NCBI RefSeq assembly: GCF_015461835.1
Contig: NZ_JACOPX010000008.1
Coordinates: 1-64,000, forward strand
Direction: 5' to 3'
DNA: 64,000 nt
From: Pseudomonas neuropathica
GTDB taxonomy: Bacteria; Pseudomonadota; Gammaproteobacteria; Pseudomonadales; Pseudomonadaceae
A program made the translations under genes and the position numbers. Of the stretch, positions 54,312-63,136 are shown one piece after another. Each line of letters begins with the position of its first letter. Within the stretch, counting starts at the first letter, position 1. The notes beneath the pieces were generated by a model. It did not search any database and was not told the DNA's origin. It saw only the letters and a program-made list of their open reading frames with translations.

Positions 54312-55143
54312 GAGGGCGACCTCCGGCTTGCAAATGGCGAATGGTCTGCAACTCGGCGACCAGTTCGGAAAATGCCGGGAAATTGAAGTCCCGCTCAAGC
54401 AGCGTTGGCTGCGCGCCAAACCGCCTATAAGCCTCCGCCAGCAGAGACCACACGACCGGTTTGACTGAGGCACCATGGGTGTCGATTTTCAGCGTGTCGG
54501 ACTCATCGAAATGCCCCGCCACATGCATCCCGACCACCCGGTCCGGCTCGATACCGGCGAGAAAGGTTTGCGGATCGAAGCCGTGATTGATCGCGTTGAC
54601 ATAGACATTGTTGACGTCCAGCAGCAGGTCACAATCGGCCTCGCGCAACACGGCATTGGTGAAGCTCACCTCGTCCATGTCCTGGCGCGGGGCGGCATAG
54701 TAGGAGACGTTTTCCACGGCCAGGCGCCGGCCGAGAATGTCCTGAGCCTGACGGATCCGCGCGGCAACGTGCTGCACCGCTTCTTCGGTGAACGGTAACG
54801 GTAGCAAGTCATACAGATGCCCGTCATCGCTGCAGTAACTCAGGTGCTCGCTGTACAGCGGCACGTTGTAACGGTCGAGAAACACCCGGACCTCCTGCAA
54901 GAATCTGACGTCCAGCGGCGCCGACCCGCCCAGCGACAGCGACAAGCCGTGACAGGACAACGGATAGCGCTCGGCCAGTTCACGTAACGCCGCACCGTGC
55001 GCGCCGCCGACTCCGATCCAGTTTTCCGGGGCGATTTCGAGAAAGTCGAAGGCGCCGCTACGGGCAGCCTGCAGGTCTTTCAGCAGACCACGGCGCAGGC
55101 CGAAGCCAACACTGGGTGGCATTGATGAGGGCGGCGTATGCAT
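54304..55143 (-). CDS. DUF692 multinuclear non-haem iron oxidase (MNIO)
   Basis: A 279-residue TIM-barrel enzyme of the MbnB/DUF692 family, which modify cysteines in ribosomal peptides (methanobactin, bufferins and others). Candidate metal ligands are Glu36, His65 (CHGLSLSLG), Glu99/His100 (SEHLSY), Glu144/Asn145 (ENVSYY), Asp176/Asn178 ([10 protein letters not shown]), His207/His211, Asp221/His223 and Glu250. It is coupled to the DUF2063 gene. No peptide precursor gene precedes it. The operator-like element at 55228 lies 85 bp upstream. Confidence 0.88.
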   Translation of the reverse strand: MHTPPSSMPPSVGFGLRRGLLKDLQAARSGAFDFLEIAPENWIGVGGAHGAALRELAERYPLSCHGLSLSLGGSAPLDVRFLQEVRVFLDRYNVPLYSEHLSYCSDDGHLYDLLPLPFTEEAVQHVAARIRQAQDILGRRLAVENVSYYAAPRQDMDEVSFTNAVLREADCDLLLDVNNVYVNAINHGFDPQTFLAGIEPDRVVGMHVAGHFDESDTLKIDTHGASVKPVVWSLLAEAYRRFGAQPTLLERDFNFPAFSELVAELQTIRHLQAGGRPRG

Positions 55144-55227
55144 GGGATGTACCTCAGCAGTGGGTTTGCCACATTTGAGCCGCCGGATGTATTGCGGTTG
55201 TGTGCAGATGACCGGGCATTTGCAGCC

Positions 55228-55265
55228 CTGTGTGTCCCACCATCACGGCGATACACAGTGATACA
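55228..55265. promoter_or_regulatory. GATACA element upstream of MNIO operon
   Basis: This 38-bp segment aligns ungapped with 47899-47936 at 28 of 38 positions, including the outer CTGTGT-n-TCCC and the complete GATACACAG-n-GATACA end. The GATACA half-sites (55250 and 55260) are ten bases apart, as in the other locus. The orientation relative to the downstream minus-strand gene is the same in both places. Suggests control by the same OmpR-type regulator. Confidence 0.65.
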
Positions 55266-55285
55266 GATTCTCTGACGATCAATAT

Positions 55286-55313
55286 TGTGGGAGCGAGCCT
55301 GCTCGCTCCCACA
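55286..55313. repeat. Compact single REP palindrome
   Basis: TGTGGGAGCGAGC and GCTCGCTCCCACA directly abut around CT, with perfect 13-bp arms. It looks like a doublet collapsed by deletion of its spacer. Confidence 0.85.
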
Positions 55314-55491
55314 GGTTTTCGTTGCTCACAAATCCAGCGACACGCCCGGACCGGGGCTAGACTCCTTTATTACCCAGTCGAGGGGGACGCAGGACGTCAG
55401 CCGTGCCCTGCCCAACTCCGTGACCACCGCCCGGTGGCGCACGCCTCGACCCTCGACGCCGCCGGACCGTGATCCTGTTTCAGGAGCACAC

Positions 55492-56541
55492 ATGATGGAT
55501 GAGGCGAAGCTCAACCAATTCATGGGCAAACTGGTCAACGACATGGGCGGCGCGGCGATGCTGGCCAATGTCATCGTCGGCGAAGAGCTCGGGCTGTACC
55601 GGGCAATGGCCGACAGTCAGCCGATCAGTGCCGATGCCCTCGCTGCCAAAACCACCTGCAACCCGCGTCTGGTGCGCGAATGGCTCAGCGCTCATGCGGC
55701 GTCCGGCTACATGGAGCACCACGACGGTCAGTTCCGTTTACCCGAAGAACAGGCACTGGCCCTGGCCGTTGAAGATTCCCCGGTGTATGTCGCTGGTGGC
55801 CTCGGGGTGGTGGCATCGTTTTTCCACGACAAGGACAAACTGGTCAAAGCCATGCGCGGCAACGGTGCCCTGCCCTGGGGCGATCACCACCCGTGCATGT
55901 TCACCGGCACCGAGCGGTTCTTCCGGCCCGGCTACAAGGGCCACCTGATCGCCGAATGGCTGCCGTCGCTGGACGGCGTGGTAGCCAAGCTTGAGCAAGG
56001 CGCGAAAGTCGCCGACATCGGCTGCGGTCATGGCGCCTCGACCGTGATCATGGCCCAGGCGTTTCCCAACTCGCGTTTCGTCGGCTATGACTATCACGCG
56101 CCCTCGATCACCGTCGCCACCCAGCGCGCCGAGGAAGGTGGCGTCAGCAGCCGGGCGAAGTTCTTTCAGGATTCGGCGAAAAGCTACCCCGGCGACGACT
56201 ACGACCTGATCTGCTATTTCGACTGCCTGCACGACATGGGCGATCCGGTCGGTGCCGCCCGTCACGCCTATGACTCGCTGAAAGACGATGGCACGGTGTT
56301 GCTGGTCGAGCCGTTCGCCAACGACACGCTGGACGACAACATCAACCCGGTCGGGCGGCTGTTCTATGCGGCCTCGACGTTTATCTGCACACCCAACTCG
56401 CTGTCGCAGGAAGTCGGCCTCGGCCTGGGCGCGCAGGCCGGGGAAATGCGTTTGCGCAAGGTGTTTACCGAGGCCGGTTTCAAGCAGTTCCGCCGGGCCA
56501 CGCAAACGCCGTTCAACCTGATTCTGGAGGCGCGCAAGTAA
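55492..56541 (+). CDS. Class I methyltransferase with winged-helix N-terminal domain
   Basis: A 349-residue protein. An N-terminal dimerisation/winged-helix region (about 1-110, GGAAMLANVIVGEELGLYRAM and ...LVREWLSAHAASGYM) precedes a SAM-binding fold with VADIGCGHGASTVIMAQ at about 175. This resembles O-methyltransferases acting on small molecules. Substrate unknown. The ATG at 55492 follows CAGGAGCACAC. The frame extends upstream to 55285 through the REP palindrome and is not used. Confidence 0.83.
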   Translation: MMDEAKLNQFMGKLVNDMGGAAMLANVIVGEELGLYRAMADSQPISADALAAKTTCNPRLVREWLSAHAASGYMEHHDGQFRLPEEQALALAVEDSPVYVAGGLGVVASFFHDKDKLVKAMRGNGALPWGDHHPCMFTGTERFFRPGYKGHLIAEWLPSLDGVVAKLEQGAKVADIGCGHGASTVIMAQAFPNSRFVGYDYHAPSITVATQRAEEGGVSSRAKFFQDSAKSYPGDDYDLICYFDCLHDMGDPVGAARHAYDSLKDDGTVLLVEPFANDTLDDNINPVGRLFYAASTFICTPNSLSQEVGLGLGAQAGEMRLRKVFTEAGFKQFRRATQTPFNLILEARK

Positions 56542-56595
56542 CCCGCGCGGGTCGCGTGCTAACCTGCTGGCACTGCCCATTTCGGAGCGCTGACC

Positions 56596-57438
56596 ATGCT
56601 CGACAGCCCGACCCGCGAACACCTCGATACCTTGCAAGAGGTGATGGCCGATGGCGACTTCCTCGTCCTGACCGGAGCCGGCATCAGTACGCCGTCGGGC
56701 ATTCCGGATTACCGCGACAGCGACGGTGTGCGCCGTGGCCGGCAGCCGATGATGTACCAGGAGTTCCTCGCCGCTCCCGAGTCGCGCCGCCGCTATTGGG
56801 CGCGGGCCATGCTGGGTTGGCCGAGGGTGCGTCAGGCGCAGCCAAATGCAGCGCACCAAGCGTTGGCCAGTTTGCAGCGCCATGGGCTGATCCACGGTTT
56901 GATCACCCAGAACGTCGATACCCTGCACGATCAAGCCGGCAGTCACGATGTGATCGAACTGCACGGCAGCCTGCATCGCGTCCTCTGCCTGGACTGCGGC
57001 CAGCGCAGTGAGCGCGATTCGATTCAACAATTAATGGAAATGCACAACCCGTATCTGGCCGGGGTCGATGCAGTGCAGGCGCCGGATGGCGACACCCTGC
57101 TCGACCCGGCTTTCGAAGCGCGCTTTCAGGTGCCGCGCTGCCCGCATTGCGCTGGCGAGCGGATGAAACCGGACGTGGTGTTTTTCGGCGAGAACGTCGC
57201 GCAGCCCACGGCGGTAAGGGCGATGGCGGCGGCAGAGAGTGCAGCGGGGATGTTGGTGGTGGGTTCGTCGTTGATGGCATATTCCGCGTTTCGCCTGTGC
57301 CGGGTGATAGCCGATCGCGGTAAGCCGCTGATCGCGATCAACCTGGGCAAGACCCGCGCGGATGACTTGCTGGATTTGAAGATTGAAGCGTCGTGTGAAC
57401 AGCTGTTGCCCCTGCTGACACAACGCCTCACCTACTGA
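56596..57438 (+). CDS. Sir2-family NAD-dependent protein deacetylase
   Basis: A 280-residue sirtuin. NAD-binding GAGISTPSGIPDYRDSDG, catalytic His in ITQNVDTLHDQAG and HGSLHRV, and zinc cysteines CLDC and CPHC (with the pairs far apart). It removes acyl groups from lysines using NAD. The class resembles SIRT4-like bacterial sirtuins rather than CobB, from the longer central insert. Starts 54 bp after the methyltransferase; possibly co-transcribed. Confidence 0.88.
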   Translation: MLDSPTREHLDTLQEVMADGDFLVLTGAGISTPSGIPDYRDSDGVRRGRQPMMYQEFLAAPESRRRYWARAMLGWPRVRQAQPNAAHQALASLQRHGLIHGLITQNVDTLHDQAGSHDVIELHGSLHRVLCLDCGQRSERDSIQQLMEMHNPYLAGVDAVQAPDGDTLLDPAFEARFQVPRCPHCAGERMKPDVVFFGENVAQPTAVRAMAAAESAAGMLVVGSSLMAYSAFRLCRVIADRGKPLIAINLGKTRADDLLDLKIEASCEQLLPLLTQRLTY

Positions 57439-57452
57439 ATACACGGATCCCC

Positions 57453-57541
57453 TGTAGGAGTGAGCCTGCTCGCGATAGCGTTCTGTCAGCCACAGCAACT
57501 CTGACTGATACTCCGCTATCGCGAGCAGGCTCACTCCTACA
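57453..57541. repeat. REP doublet, GAGTGAGCCTGCTCGCGA family
   Basis: A well-conserved inverted pair between convergent sirtuin and LysR genes. Confidence 0.9.
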
Positions 57542-57554
57542 GGGATTGGGACAA

Positions 57555-58451
57555 TCAAGGAGACAGGCGTTGGCTCAGGTTCTCTTGCTGGAGAATATCG
57601 AACAACGCCTGGGCCGCCGCCGACAGTTCATTGCCCGGCTCAGTCAGCACGCCGATGGCCCGCTGCACCGAGTCATCCAGGGTCAGGCAGTGGGCGCCGA
57701 GCTCCTGCATCTGCTCGGCGCACAACGCCGGCACGGCACTGACGCCCAGACCGCTGGCGACCATCCGCCCGACCGTGGCCAATTGATGGCTTTCAAATTC
57801 CACCGGCAACTTCATGCCTCGCGCCTGCAGGTGCTCTTCGAGCATCACTCGCACCGTCGAAGGCCGCTGCAAGGTGATGAACGGCTCCTGCAATAACGTC
57901 TGCCAATCGATCTCGTCGCACTGCGCCAGCGGCGAATCCTTCGATACCACCGCGACGAAGCGATCCACGTACAACGGCGTAAACGTCATCGAAGTGTTTT
58001 GCATCGGCTCGAACGCCACGCCCAGTTCCACCTGACGGTCACGGACCATTTCCAGCACTTGCTCGTTGATCACGTCATTGACCGTGACGTTGACGTTCGG
58101 ATAGCGCGCGCGAAACGTCTTGAGGATCGGCGGCAGCAAGTTACCGGCAAACGACGGCATCGCCGCCAGCGTCACCCGCCCGCGCTGCAAGCTGAAGCGT
58201 TGGCGCATTTCGTCTTCGGCGTTATCCCAGTCGGCGATCAGCCGCCGCGCCAGCGGCAGCAAGGATTCACCTTCCGCAGTCAACGCGACATTGCGTGTGT
58301 TACGGCTGAACAGGCGCCCGCCCAGGCCCTCTTCCAGCGCTTTGATGGTCAGGCTCAACGCCGATTGCGACAGGTGCAGACGCTCGCAGGCCACGGCGAA
58401 GCTCAGGCTCTGTGCCACGGCGAGGAAGGCGCGGATCTGTTTGATGGTCAT
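57555..58451 (-). CDS. LysR-family regulator of the acetoacetate operon
   Basis: A 298-residue LysR protein: winged helix at residues 1-60 ([23 protein letters not shown]) and an effector domain from about 90. It is divergent from the CoA-transferase/thiolase operon with a 240-bp gap, the usual position of a LysR activator. The ATG at 58451 has AGAGG eight bases upstream. The effector is unknown; acetoacetate or a CoA ester would fit the neighbours. Confidence 0.85.
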   Translation of the reverse strand: MTIKQIRAFLAVAQSLSFAVACERLHLSQSALSLTIKALEEGLGGRLFSRNTRNVALTAEGESLLPLARRLIADWDNAEDEMRQRFSLQRGRVTLAAMPSFAGNLLPPILKTFRARYPNVNVTVNDVINEQVLEMVRDRQVELGVAFEPMQNTSMTFTPLYVDRFVAVVSKDSPLAQCDEIDWQTLLQEPFITLQRPSTVRVMLEEHLQARGMKLPVEFESHQLATVGRMVASGLGVSAVPALCAEQMQELGAHCLTLDDSVQRAIGVLTEPGNELSAAAQALFDILQQENLSQRLSP

Positions 58452-58482
58452 ACTCAAACCTCTGAACATGAAACTCGGTCAG

Positions 58483-58561
58483 GTAGGAGCTGCCGGAGGC
58501 TGCGATCTTTTGATCTTGGTTTTATCAGATCAAAAGATCGCAGCCTTCGGCAGCTCCTACA
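58483..58561. repeat. REP doublet, GAGCTGCCGGAGGCTGCGATC family
   Basis: An inverted pair located in the divergent regulatory gap between the LysR gene and the CoA-transferase operon. It could separate the two promoters. Confidence 0.88.
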
Positions 58562-58691
58562 GGGGGCAGATGCATTTGTTGAGCTTTATCAATCAATCAA
58601 CCTTAAAAATCAACTTAACAAATATATCCTCCAGCGAGACACTCCAACCATTCGGCTAGCCAGCCGCCCGCAAATAATAAAAGAGGTGCAT

Positions 58692-59390
58692 ATGGCAGGT
58701 TTCGACAAGCGCGTGAGTTCCTACGAGGAAGCCCTGGCCGGGCTTGAGGACGGCATGACCGTTATCGCCGGCGGCTTCGGTCTGTGCGGCATTCCGGAAA
58801 ACCTGATCGCCGAGATCAAACGCAAAGGCACCCGCGACCTCACCGTCGTTTCCAACAACTGCGGCGTCGACGGTTTCGGCCTCGGTGTGCTGCTCACCGA
58901 TCGTCAGATCAGCAAAGTCATCGCCTCCTACGTCGGCGAAAACAAGCTGTTCGAAGAACAACTGCTCAAAGGCGACATCGAAGTCATCCTGACCCCGCAA
59001 GGCACCCTCGCCGAGAAGATGCGCGCAGGCGGCGCCGGCATTCCGGCCTTCTTCACCGCCACCGGCGTCGGCACCCCGGTCGCCGAAGGCAAGGAAGTAC
59101 GCGAATTCAAAGGTCGTAAGTACCTGATGGAAGAATCCATCACCGGCGACTTCGCCATTGTCAAAGGCTGGAAAGCCGACCACTTCGGCAACGTCATCTA
59201 CCGTCACACCGCGCAGAACTTCAACCCGCTGGCGGCTACCGCCGGCAAGATCACCGTGGTTGAAGTCGAAGAAATCGTCGAACCCGGCGAACTCGACCCC
59301 TCGCAGATCCACACCCCGGGCATCTACGTCGATCGGGTCATTTGCGGCACGTTCGAAAAACGCATCGAACAGCGCACCATCCGCAAATAA
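58692..59390 (+). CDS. scoA: 3-oxoacid CoA-transferase subunit A
   Basis: A 232-residue alpha subunit of the succinyl-CoA/acetoacetyl-CoA transferase family (AtoD/ScoA type). It activates acetoacetate to acetoacetyl-CoA. The family segments [16 protein letters not shown], and [48 protein letters not shown] are intact. AGAGGTGCAT precedes the ATG at 58692. First gene of a three-gene operon. Confidence 0.92.
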   Translation: MAGFDKRVSSYEEALAGLEDGMTVIAGGFGLCGIPENLIAEIKRKGTRDLTVVSNNCGVDGFGLGVLLTDRQISKVIASYVGENKLFEEQLLKGDIEVILTPQGTLAEKMRAGGAGIPAFFTATGVGTPVAEGKEVREFKGRKYLMEESITGDFAIVKGWKADHFGNVIYRHTAQNFNPLAATAGKITVVEVEEIVEPGELDPSQIHTPGIYVDRVICGTFEKRIEQRTIRK

Positions 59391-59414
59391 TTCAGGCTGA
59401 CGGAGAATAAAACC

Positions 59415-60080
59415 ATGGCACTTACCCGCGAACAAATGGCTCAGCGCGTCGCCCGCGAAATGCAGGACGGCTTTTATGTGAACCTCGGCATCGGCATTCC
59501 GACCCTGGTCGCCAACTACATTCCCGAAGGCATGGAAGTCATGCTGCAGTCGGAAAACGGCCTGCTCGGCATGGGTCCGTTTCCGACCGAAGAAACCATC
59601 GATGCCGACATGATCAACGCTGGCAAACAGACCGTGACCGCACGCATCGGCGCGTCGATCTTCAACTCCGCCGAATCGTTCGCGATGATCCGTGGCGGTC
59701 ATGTCGACCTGACCGTGCTCGGCGCGTTCGAAGTGGACGTCGAAGGCAACATCGCCTCGTGGATGATCCCCGGCAAACTGGTCAAGGGCATGGGCGGTGC
59801 GATGGATCTGGTGGCCGGCGCCGACAATATCATCGTGATCATGACCCACGCGTCCAAGGATGGTGAGTCGAAACTGCTATCCAAGTGCAGCCTGCCGCTG
59901 ACCGGCGCCGGTTGCATCAAGCGTGTGCTGACCGACCTCGCCTACCTGGAAATCGAAAATGGCGCTTTTGTCCTCAAGGAACGCGCACCTGGCGTCAGCG
60001 TCGAGGAAATCGTCGCCAAAACCGCTGGTAAACTGATCGTCCCGGATCACGTACCGGAAATGCAGTTCGCTGCCCAGTGA
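59415..60080 (+). CDS. scoB: 3-oxoacid CoA-transferase subunit B
   Basis: A 221-residue beta subunit. The catalytic glutamate lies in [14 protein letters not shown]. It forms the active transferase with the A subunit. The gene is 24 bp after scoA, with GACGGAGAATAAAACC before the ATG, and ends 11 bp before the thiolase start codon. Confidence 0.92.
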   Translation: MALTREQMAQRVAREMQDGFYVNLGIGIPTLVANYIPEGMEVMLQSENGLLGMGPFPTEETIDADMINAGKQTVTARIGASIFNSAESFAMIRGGHVDLTVLGAFEVDVEGNIASWMIPGKLVKGMGGAMDLVAGADNIIVIMTHASKDGESKLLSKCSLPLTGAGCIKRVLTDLAYLEIENGAFVLKERAPGVSVEEIVAKTAGKLIVPDHVPEMQFAAQ

Positions 60081-60091
60081 GGAATTCGAAA

Positions 60092-61273
60092 ATGCAAGAC
60101 GTCGTAATTGTTGCCGCCACGCGCACCGCGATCGGCAGTTTCCAGGGCTCCCTGGCCAGCGTGTCCGCCGTTGATCTGGGCGCGGCGGTCATCCGCCAGT
60201 TGCTCGAACAAACCGGTCTGGACGGTGCGCAGGTCGATGAAGTGATCATGGGCCAGGTGCTGACTGCCGGCGCCGGCCAGAACCCGGCGCGTCAGGCCGC
60301 GATCAAGGCCGGCTTGCCCCACGCCGTGCCAGCAATGACCCTGAACAAGGTTTGCGGTTCGGGCCTCAAAGCCCTGCATCTGGGTGCGCAAGCGATCCGT
60401 TGCGGCGACGCTGACGTGATCATCGCCGGCGGTCAGGAAAACATGAGCCTGTCCAACTACGTCATGCCGGGCGCACGCACCGGTCTGCGTATGGGCCACG
60501 CGCAAATCGTCGACACCATGATCAGCGATGGCCTGTGGGATGCGTTCAACGATTACCACATGGGCATCACTGCCGAGAACCTCGTCGACAAATACGAGAT
60601 CAGCCGCGAACAGCAGGACGCCTTCGCCGCAGCCTCGCAGCAGAAAGCCGCCGCCGCGATTGAGGCCGGTCGCTTTGTCGATGAGATCACGCCGATCCTG
60701 ATCCCGCAGCGCAAAGGCGATCCGGTGGCCTTCAAGGTTGATGAACAGCCGCGTGGCGACACCACTGCCGAATCCCTGGCGAAACTGCGCCCGGCATTTA
60801 AAAAGGACGGCAGCGTCACGGCCGGCAACGCTTCGTCGCTGAATGACGGCGCCGCTGCGGTCATCTTGATGAGCGCCGAGAAAGCCAAAGCGCTCGGTCT
60901 GCCGGTTCTGGCGAAAATCGCTGCCTACGCCAACGCAGGTGTTGATCCTGCAATCATGGGCATCGGCCCGGTTTCGGCGACTCGCCGCTGCCTCGACAAG
61001 GCTGGCTGGAACCTCGGTCAACTTGACCTGATCGAAGCCAACGAAGCCTTCGCTGCGCAATCGCTGGCGGTGGCCAAGGATCTGCAATGGGATCTGGACA
61101 AGGTCAACGTCAACGGCGGCGCCATCGCGTTGGGCCATCCGATCGGTGCATCGGGTTGCCGCGTGCTGGTGACCCTGCTGCACGAAATGATCAAGCGTGA
61201 TGCGAAAAAGGGTCTGGCGACCCTGTGCATCGGCGGCGGCCAAGGCGTGGCGCTGGCGCTGGAACGCGCATAA
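60092..61273 (+). CDS. atoB: Acetyl-CoA acetyltransferase (thiolase)
   Basis: A 393-residue thiolase that cleaves acetoacetyl-CoA to two acetyl-CoA, completing acetoacetate or 3-hydroxybutyrate use (also relevant to leucine breakdown). The nucleophile Cys is in [12 protein letters not shown], with GHPIGASG and [10 protein letters not shown] in the C-terminal part. The ATG at 60092 follows TGAGGA, while an in-frame GTG at 60077 lies at the previous gene's end. Followed by a strong terminator. Confidence 0.93.
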   Translation: MQDVVIVAATRTAIGSFQGSLASVSAVDLGAAVIRQLLEQTGLDGAQVDEVIMGQVLTAGAGQNPARQAAIKAGLPHAVPAMTLNKVCGSGLKALHLGAQAIRCGDADVIIAGGQENMSLSNYVMPGARTGLRMGHAQIVDTMISDGLWDAFNDYHMGITAENLVDKYEISREQQDAFAAASQQKAAAAIEAGRFVDEITPILIPQRKGDPVAFKVDEQPRGDTTAESLAKLRPAFKKDGSVTAGNASSLNDGAAAVILMSAEKAKALGLPVLAKIAAYANAGVDPAIMGIGPVSATRRCLDKAGWNLGQLDLIEANEAFAAQSLAVAKDLQWDLDKVNVNGGAIALGHPIGASGCRVLVTLLHEMIKRDAKKGLATLCIGGGQGVALALERA

Positions 61274-61326
61274 CCAGAGTTCAACAGTGAATGGCGGATC
61301 CACGACATCCGCCGCTTGCTGGCAAC

Positions 61327-61366
61327 AAAAACCCGGTGCGACTTGCGTTGCACCGGGTGTTTTTTT
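61327..61366 (+). terminator. Rho-independent terminator of the acetoacetate operon
   Basis: ACCCGGTGC (61331-61339) pairs with GCACCGGGT (61350-61358), followed by GTTTTTTTG. Confidence 0.92.
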
Positions 61367-61401
61367 GCCTGTTCGAAATGTGCTTTGAATGTTCCGGCCC
61401 T

Positions 61402-61472
61402 ATCGCGAGCAGGCTCACTCCTACATTGGAATTGTGCACCCATTCAATTGTAGGAGTGAGCCTGCTCGCGAT
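61402..61472. repeat. REP pair, outward-facing
   Basis: Copies ATCGCGAGCAGGCTCACTCC (from 61402) and TGTAGGAGTGAGCCTGCTCG (from 61449) with a 20-odd base spacer. Same outward layout as 26723 and 32910. Confidence 0.88.
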
Positions 61473-61496
61473 GGGGCCAGTCCAAGCACCAACAAT

Positions 61497-62252
61497 CTAA
61501 GGCTTGCGCAGCAGGTACGTATCCATGATCCACCCATGCTCCGCCCGCGCCTTCTTGCGCACCCGCTCGATCTCATCCGCGACATCCGCCAGCCTGCCAC
61601 TGATCAGAATCTCGTCCGGCGTGCCCAAGTAGGCGCCCCAGTAAATCTCGGTCTCCTGATCGGCGACCCGCTGATACGAATCTTCAGCATCGAGCATCAC
61701 CACCAGACTGTCCGTATCACTCACCTGCCCTGCCGCCAAACGCCGCCCGGTGGTGATTTCGATGGAACGACCGATGGTGTTCAACGGCACCTTGTGCTGC
61801 GCCGCCAACGCCTGAACGCTGGTGATCCCGGGGATCACCTCAAACTCGAAGGCACACGTGCCCGAGTCCAGGATCGCCTGGAGGATGCGCACGGTGCTGT
61901 CGTACAACGCCGGGTCGCCCCACACCAGGAAACCGCCGCACTGACCGTCAGACAATTGGTCATTGATCAGGCGTTCGAAGGTCTGCTGCTTGGCGCGGTT
62001 CAGCTCATCGACACTGGCGGCATAGTCGACATCGCCGCGTTCGCGCTCCGGACTGTGGGCCTCGACAAAGCGATAGTCAGGGTTGTCGATGTAGCGCTCA
62101 CAAATCTCGCGGCGCAGGTCGATCAGCTTGTCCTTGCTCTGGCCTTTATCCATCAGAAAGAACACGTCGACCCGATTCAACGCCTTCACCGCCTGCATCG
62201 TGATGTAGTCGGGATTGCCGGCACCGATGCCGATCACCAGCAGTTGTTTCAT
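61497..62252 (-). CDS. cobF: Precorrin-6A synthase (deacetylating)
   Basis: CobF methylates C1 of precorrin-5 and releases acetate in aerobic cobalamin synthesis. The 251-residue protein has the tetrapyrrole methylase start MKQLLVIGIGAGNPDYITMQA, then GGFLVWGDPALYDSTVRI and EVIPGITSVQALAA. The ATG at 62252 has AGGAG seven bases before it, inside the end of the upstream gene. The rest of the cob genes must be elsewhere. Confidence 0.92.
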   Translation of the reverse strand: MKQLLVIGIGAGNPDYITMQAVKALNRVDVFFLMDKGQSKDKLIDLRREICERYIDNPDYRFVEAHSPERERGDVDYAASVDELNRAKQQTFERLINDQLSDGQCGGFLVWGDPALYDSTVRILQAILDSGTCAFEFEVIPGITSVQALAAQHKVPLNTIGRSIEITTGRRLAAGQVSDTDSLVVMLDAEDSYQRVADQETEIYWGAYLGTPDEILISGRLADVADEIERVRKKARAEHGWIMDTYLLRKP

Positions 62253-62806
62253 CACAAAGCTCCTTTAAGACACAGGCGCCAGCGCCCGGTGAAGCGCAGT
62301 TCGAGCAGCGACAACGGTTCGACATCGATGTCATGCAACGCCGAACCGCGCAGCACGTGGATCAGCGCGGCGCGGATGACAAACGGATGCGTCACCGCCA
62401 CAACATGTCCCGACGTGCCTTGCAGGCTAGCCAACCAAATCGCCACGCGTTCGCACAACTGCGCCACTGACTCACCGTCATGCGGAGTGGCGTGGGGATC
62501 ATTCACCCAGGCCTGCAGCGCGGCATCTTCCGAGGCTTGCAGGGCTTTGATCGACTGGCCATGCCAGCGTCCCCAGTCACAATCGCGCAGCGCCTCATCT
62601 ATCTGCGCGTCTGCGCCAAACCATGCTGCTGTCTGGCGCGTGCGCAACTCCGGCGCGCAAATCAAGCGTCGCGCGGCGTCGAAACGCTCGGCCAATTCGC
62701 CCGATGCCAACTGGCTATTTTCAACAGGTTCATTCGTAGGAAAACACGCCAATTTCTGTGCGACGGTTCGCGCATGGCAAATCAATGTCAAACGAGTGGT
62801 CTGCAC
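62252..62806 (-). CDS. Histidine-phosphatase-like protein next to cobF
   Basis: A 184-residue member of the phosphoglycerate mutase-like superfamily. The usual RHG motif is altered to CHA (LICHART). The second arginine region (APELRTRQTAAWFG), GESVAQLCERV and the second catalytic His (VAVTHPFVIRAAL) are present. It overlaps cobF by one base, so it could be a CobC-type or other cobalamin-linked phosphatase, but the RHG change (loss of the first Arg) puts activity in doubt. Confidence 0.8.
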   Translation of the reverse strand: MQTTRLTLICHARTVAQKLACFPTNEPVENSQLASGELAERFDAARRLICAPELRTRQTAAWFGADAQIDEALRDCDWGRWHGQSIKALQASEDAALQAWVNDPHATPHDGESVAQLCERVAIWLASLQGTSGHVVAVTHPFVIRAALIHVLRGSALHDIDVEPLSLLELRFTGRWRLCLKGAL

Positions 62807-63136
62807 AGGGATCGCTCCGGTGGGCCTTCATGAAAAACAGCGGCGCAAAGCCGTTCTGTCGGCAATTGTGCCGTAAACCAAGGGCTGCAGGGTTGTTGCA
62901 TCGCCCCGGCAAGTGCGGACAAAAGCAAAAATACGGCAATCCCTGACACTATCGTGGGCGATGGACTACAAGCTCCGTCGAAGTCCGTGTGGCCCTTGTT
63001 ATACAGGCGTCTCGCCCCATCTCGGGGCCTTTTCAACGCGCTGAAAAATTCACTAGACATGTAACGTCAGTTACATAAATACTGTTTTGACGGATTATGA
63101 AGCGAATTCAACACCCCTCATCCAGCAGGAGCCCGG
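62807..63136. other. Intergenic region upstream of the rpiR-type gene
   Basis: About 330 bp between divergent genes. It holds a GCCCC...GGGGC hairpin (63014-63028) followed by CTTTTC on the plus strand, and an RpiR-type palindrome at 63059-63076. No convincing B12 riboswitch is recognised although cob genes are downstream on the minus strand. An open 90-codon minus frame (62788-63060) has no ribosome site. Confidence 0.45.
63059..63076. promoter_or_regulatory. Palindromic operator candidate for the RpiR regulator
   Basis: ATGTAAC-GTCA-GTTACAT is a perfect inverted repeat 60 bp before the regulator's start codon. It resembles the TGTA-n8-TACA sites bound by HexR-like RpiR proteins. Autoregulation is inferred. 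Confidence 0.5.

Larger units (their letters stand above)
55144..55491. other. Divergent region MNIO operon/methyltransferase
   Basis: A 348-bp gap. It contains the GATACA element (55228-55265), a compact REP palindrome (55286-55313) and, nearer 55480, the ribosome site of the methyltransferase. I looked for a short cysteine-containing precursor ORF on the minus strand and found none with a ribosome site. Confidence 0.5.

Noticed and set aside
62788..63060. Minus-strand 90-codon frame upstream of the histidine-phosphatase-like gene
   Set aside because: No ribosome site and no family resemblance; one hydrophobic stretch is not enough to call it.
62807..63060. Cobalamin riboswitch upstream of the cob genes
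   Set aside because: A B12-box-like stretch (GTGTCAGGGATTGCCG on the minus strand) was considered, but the other conserved riboswitch segments could not be found.
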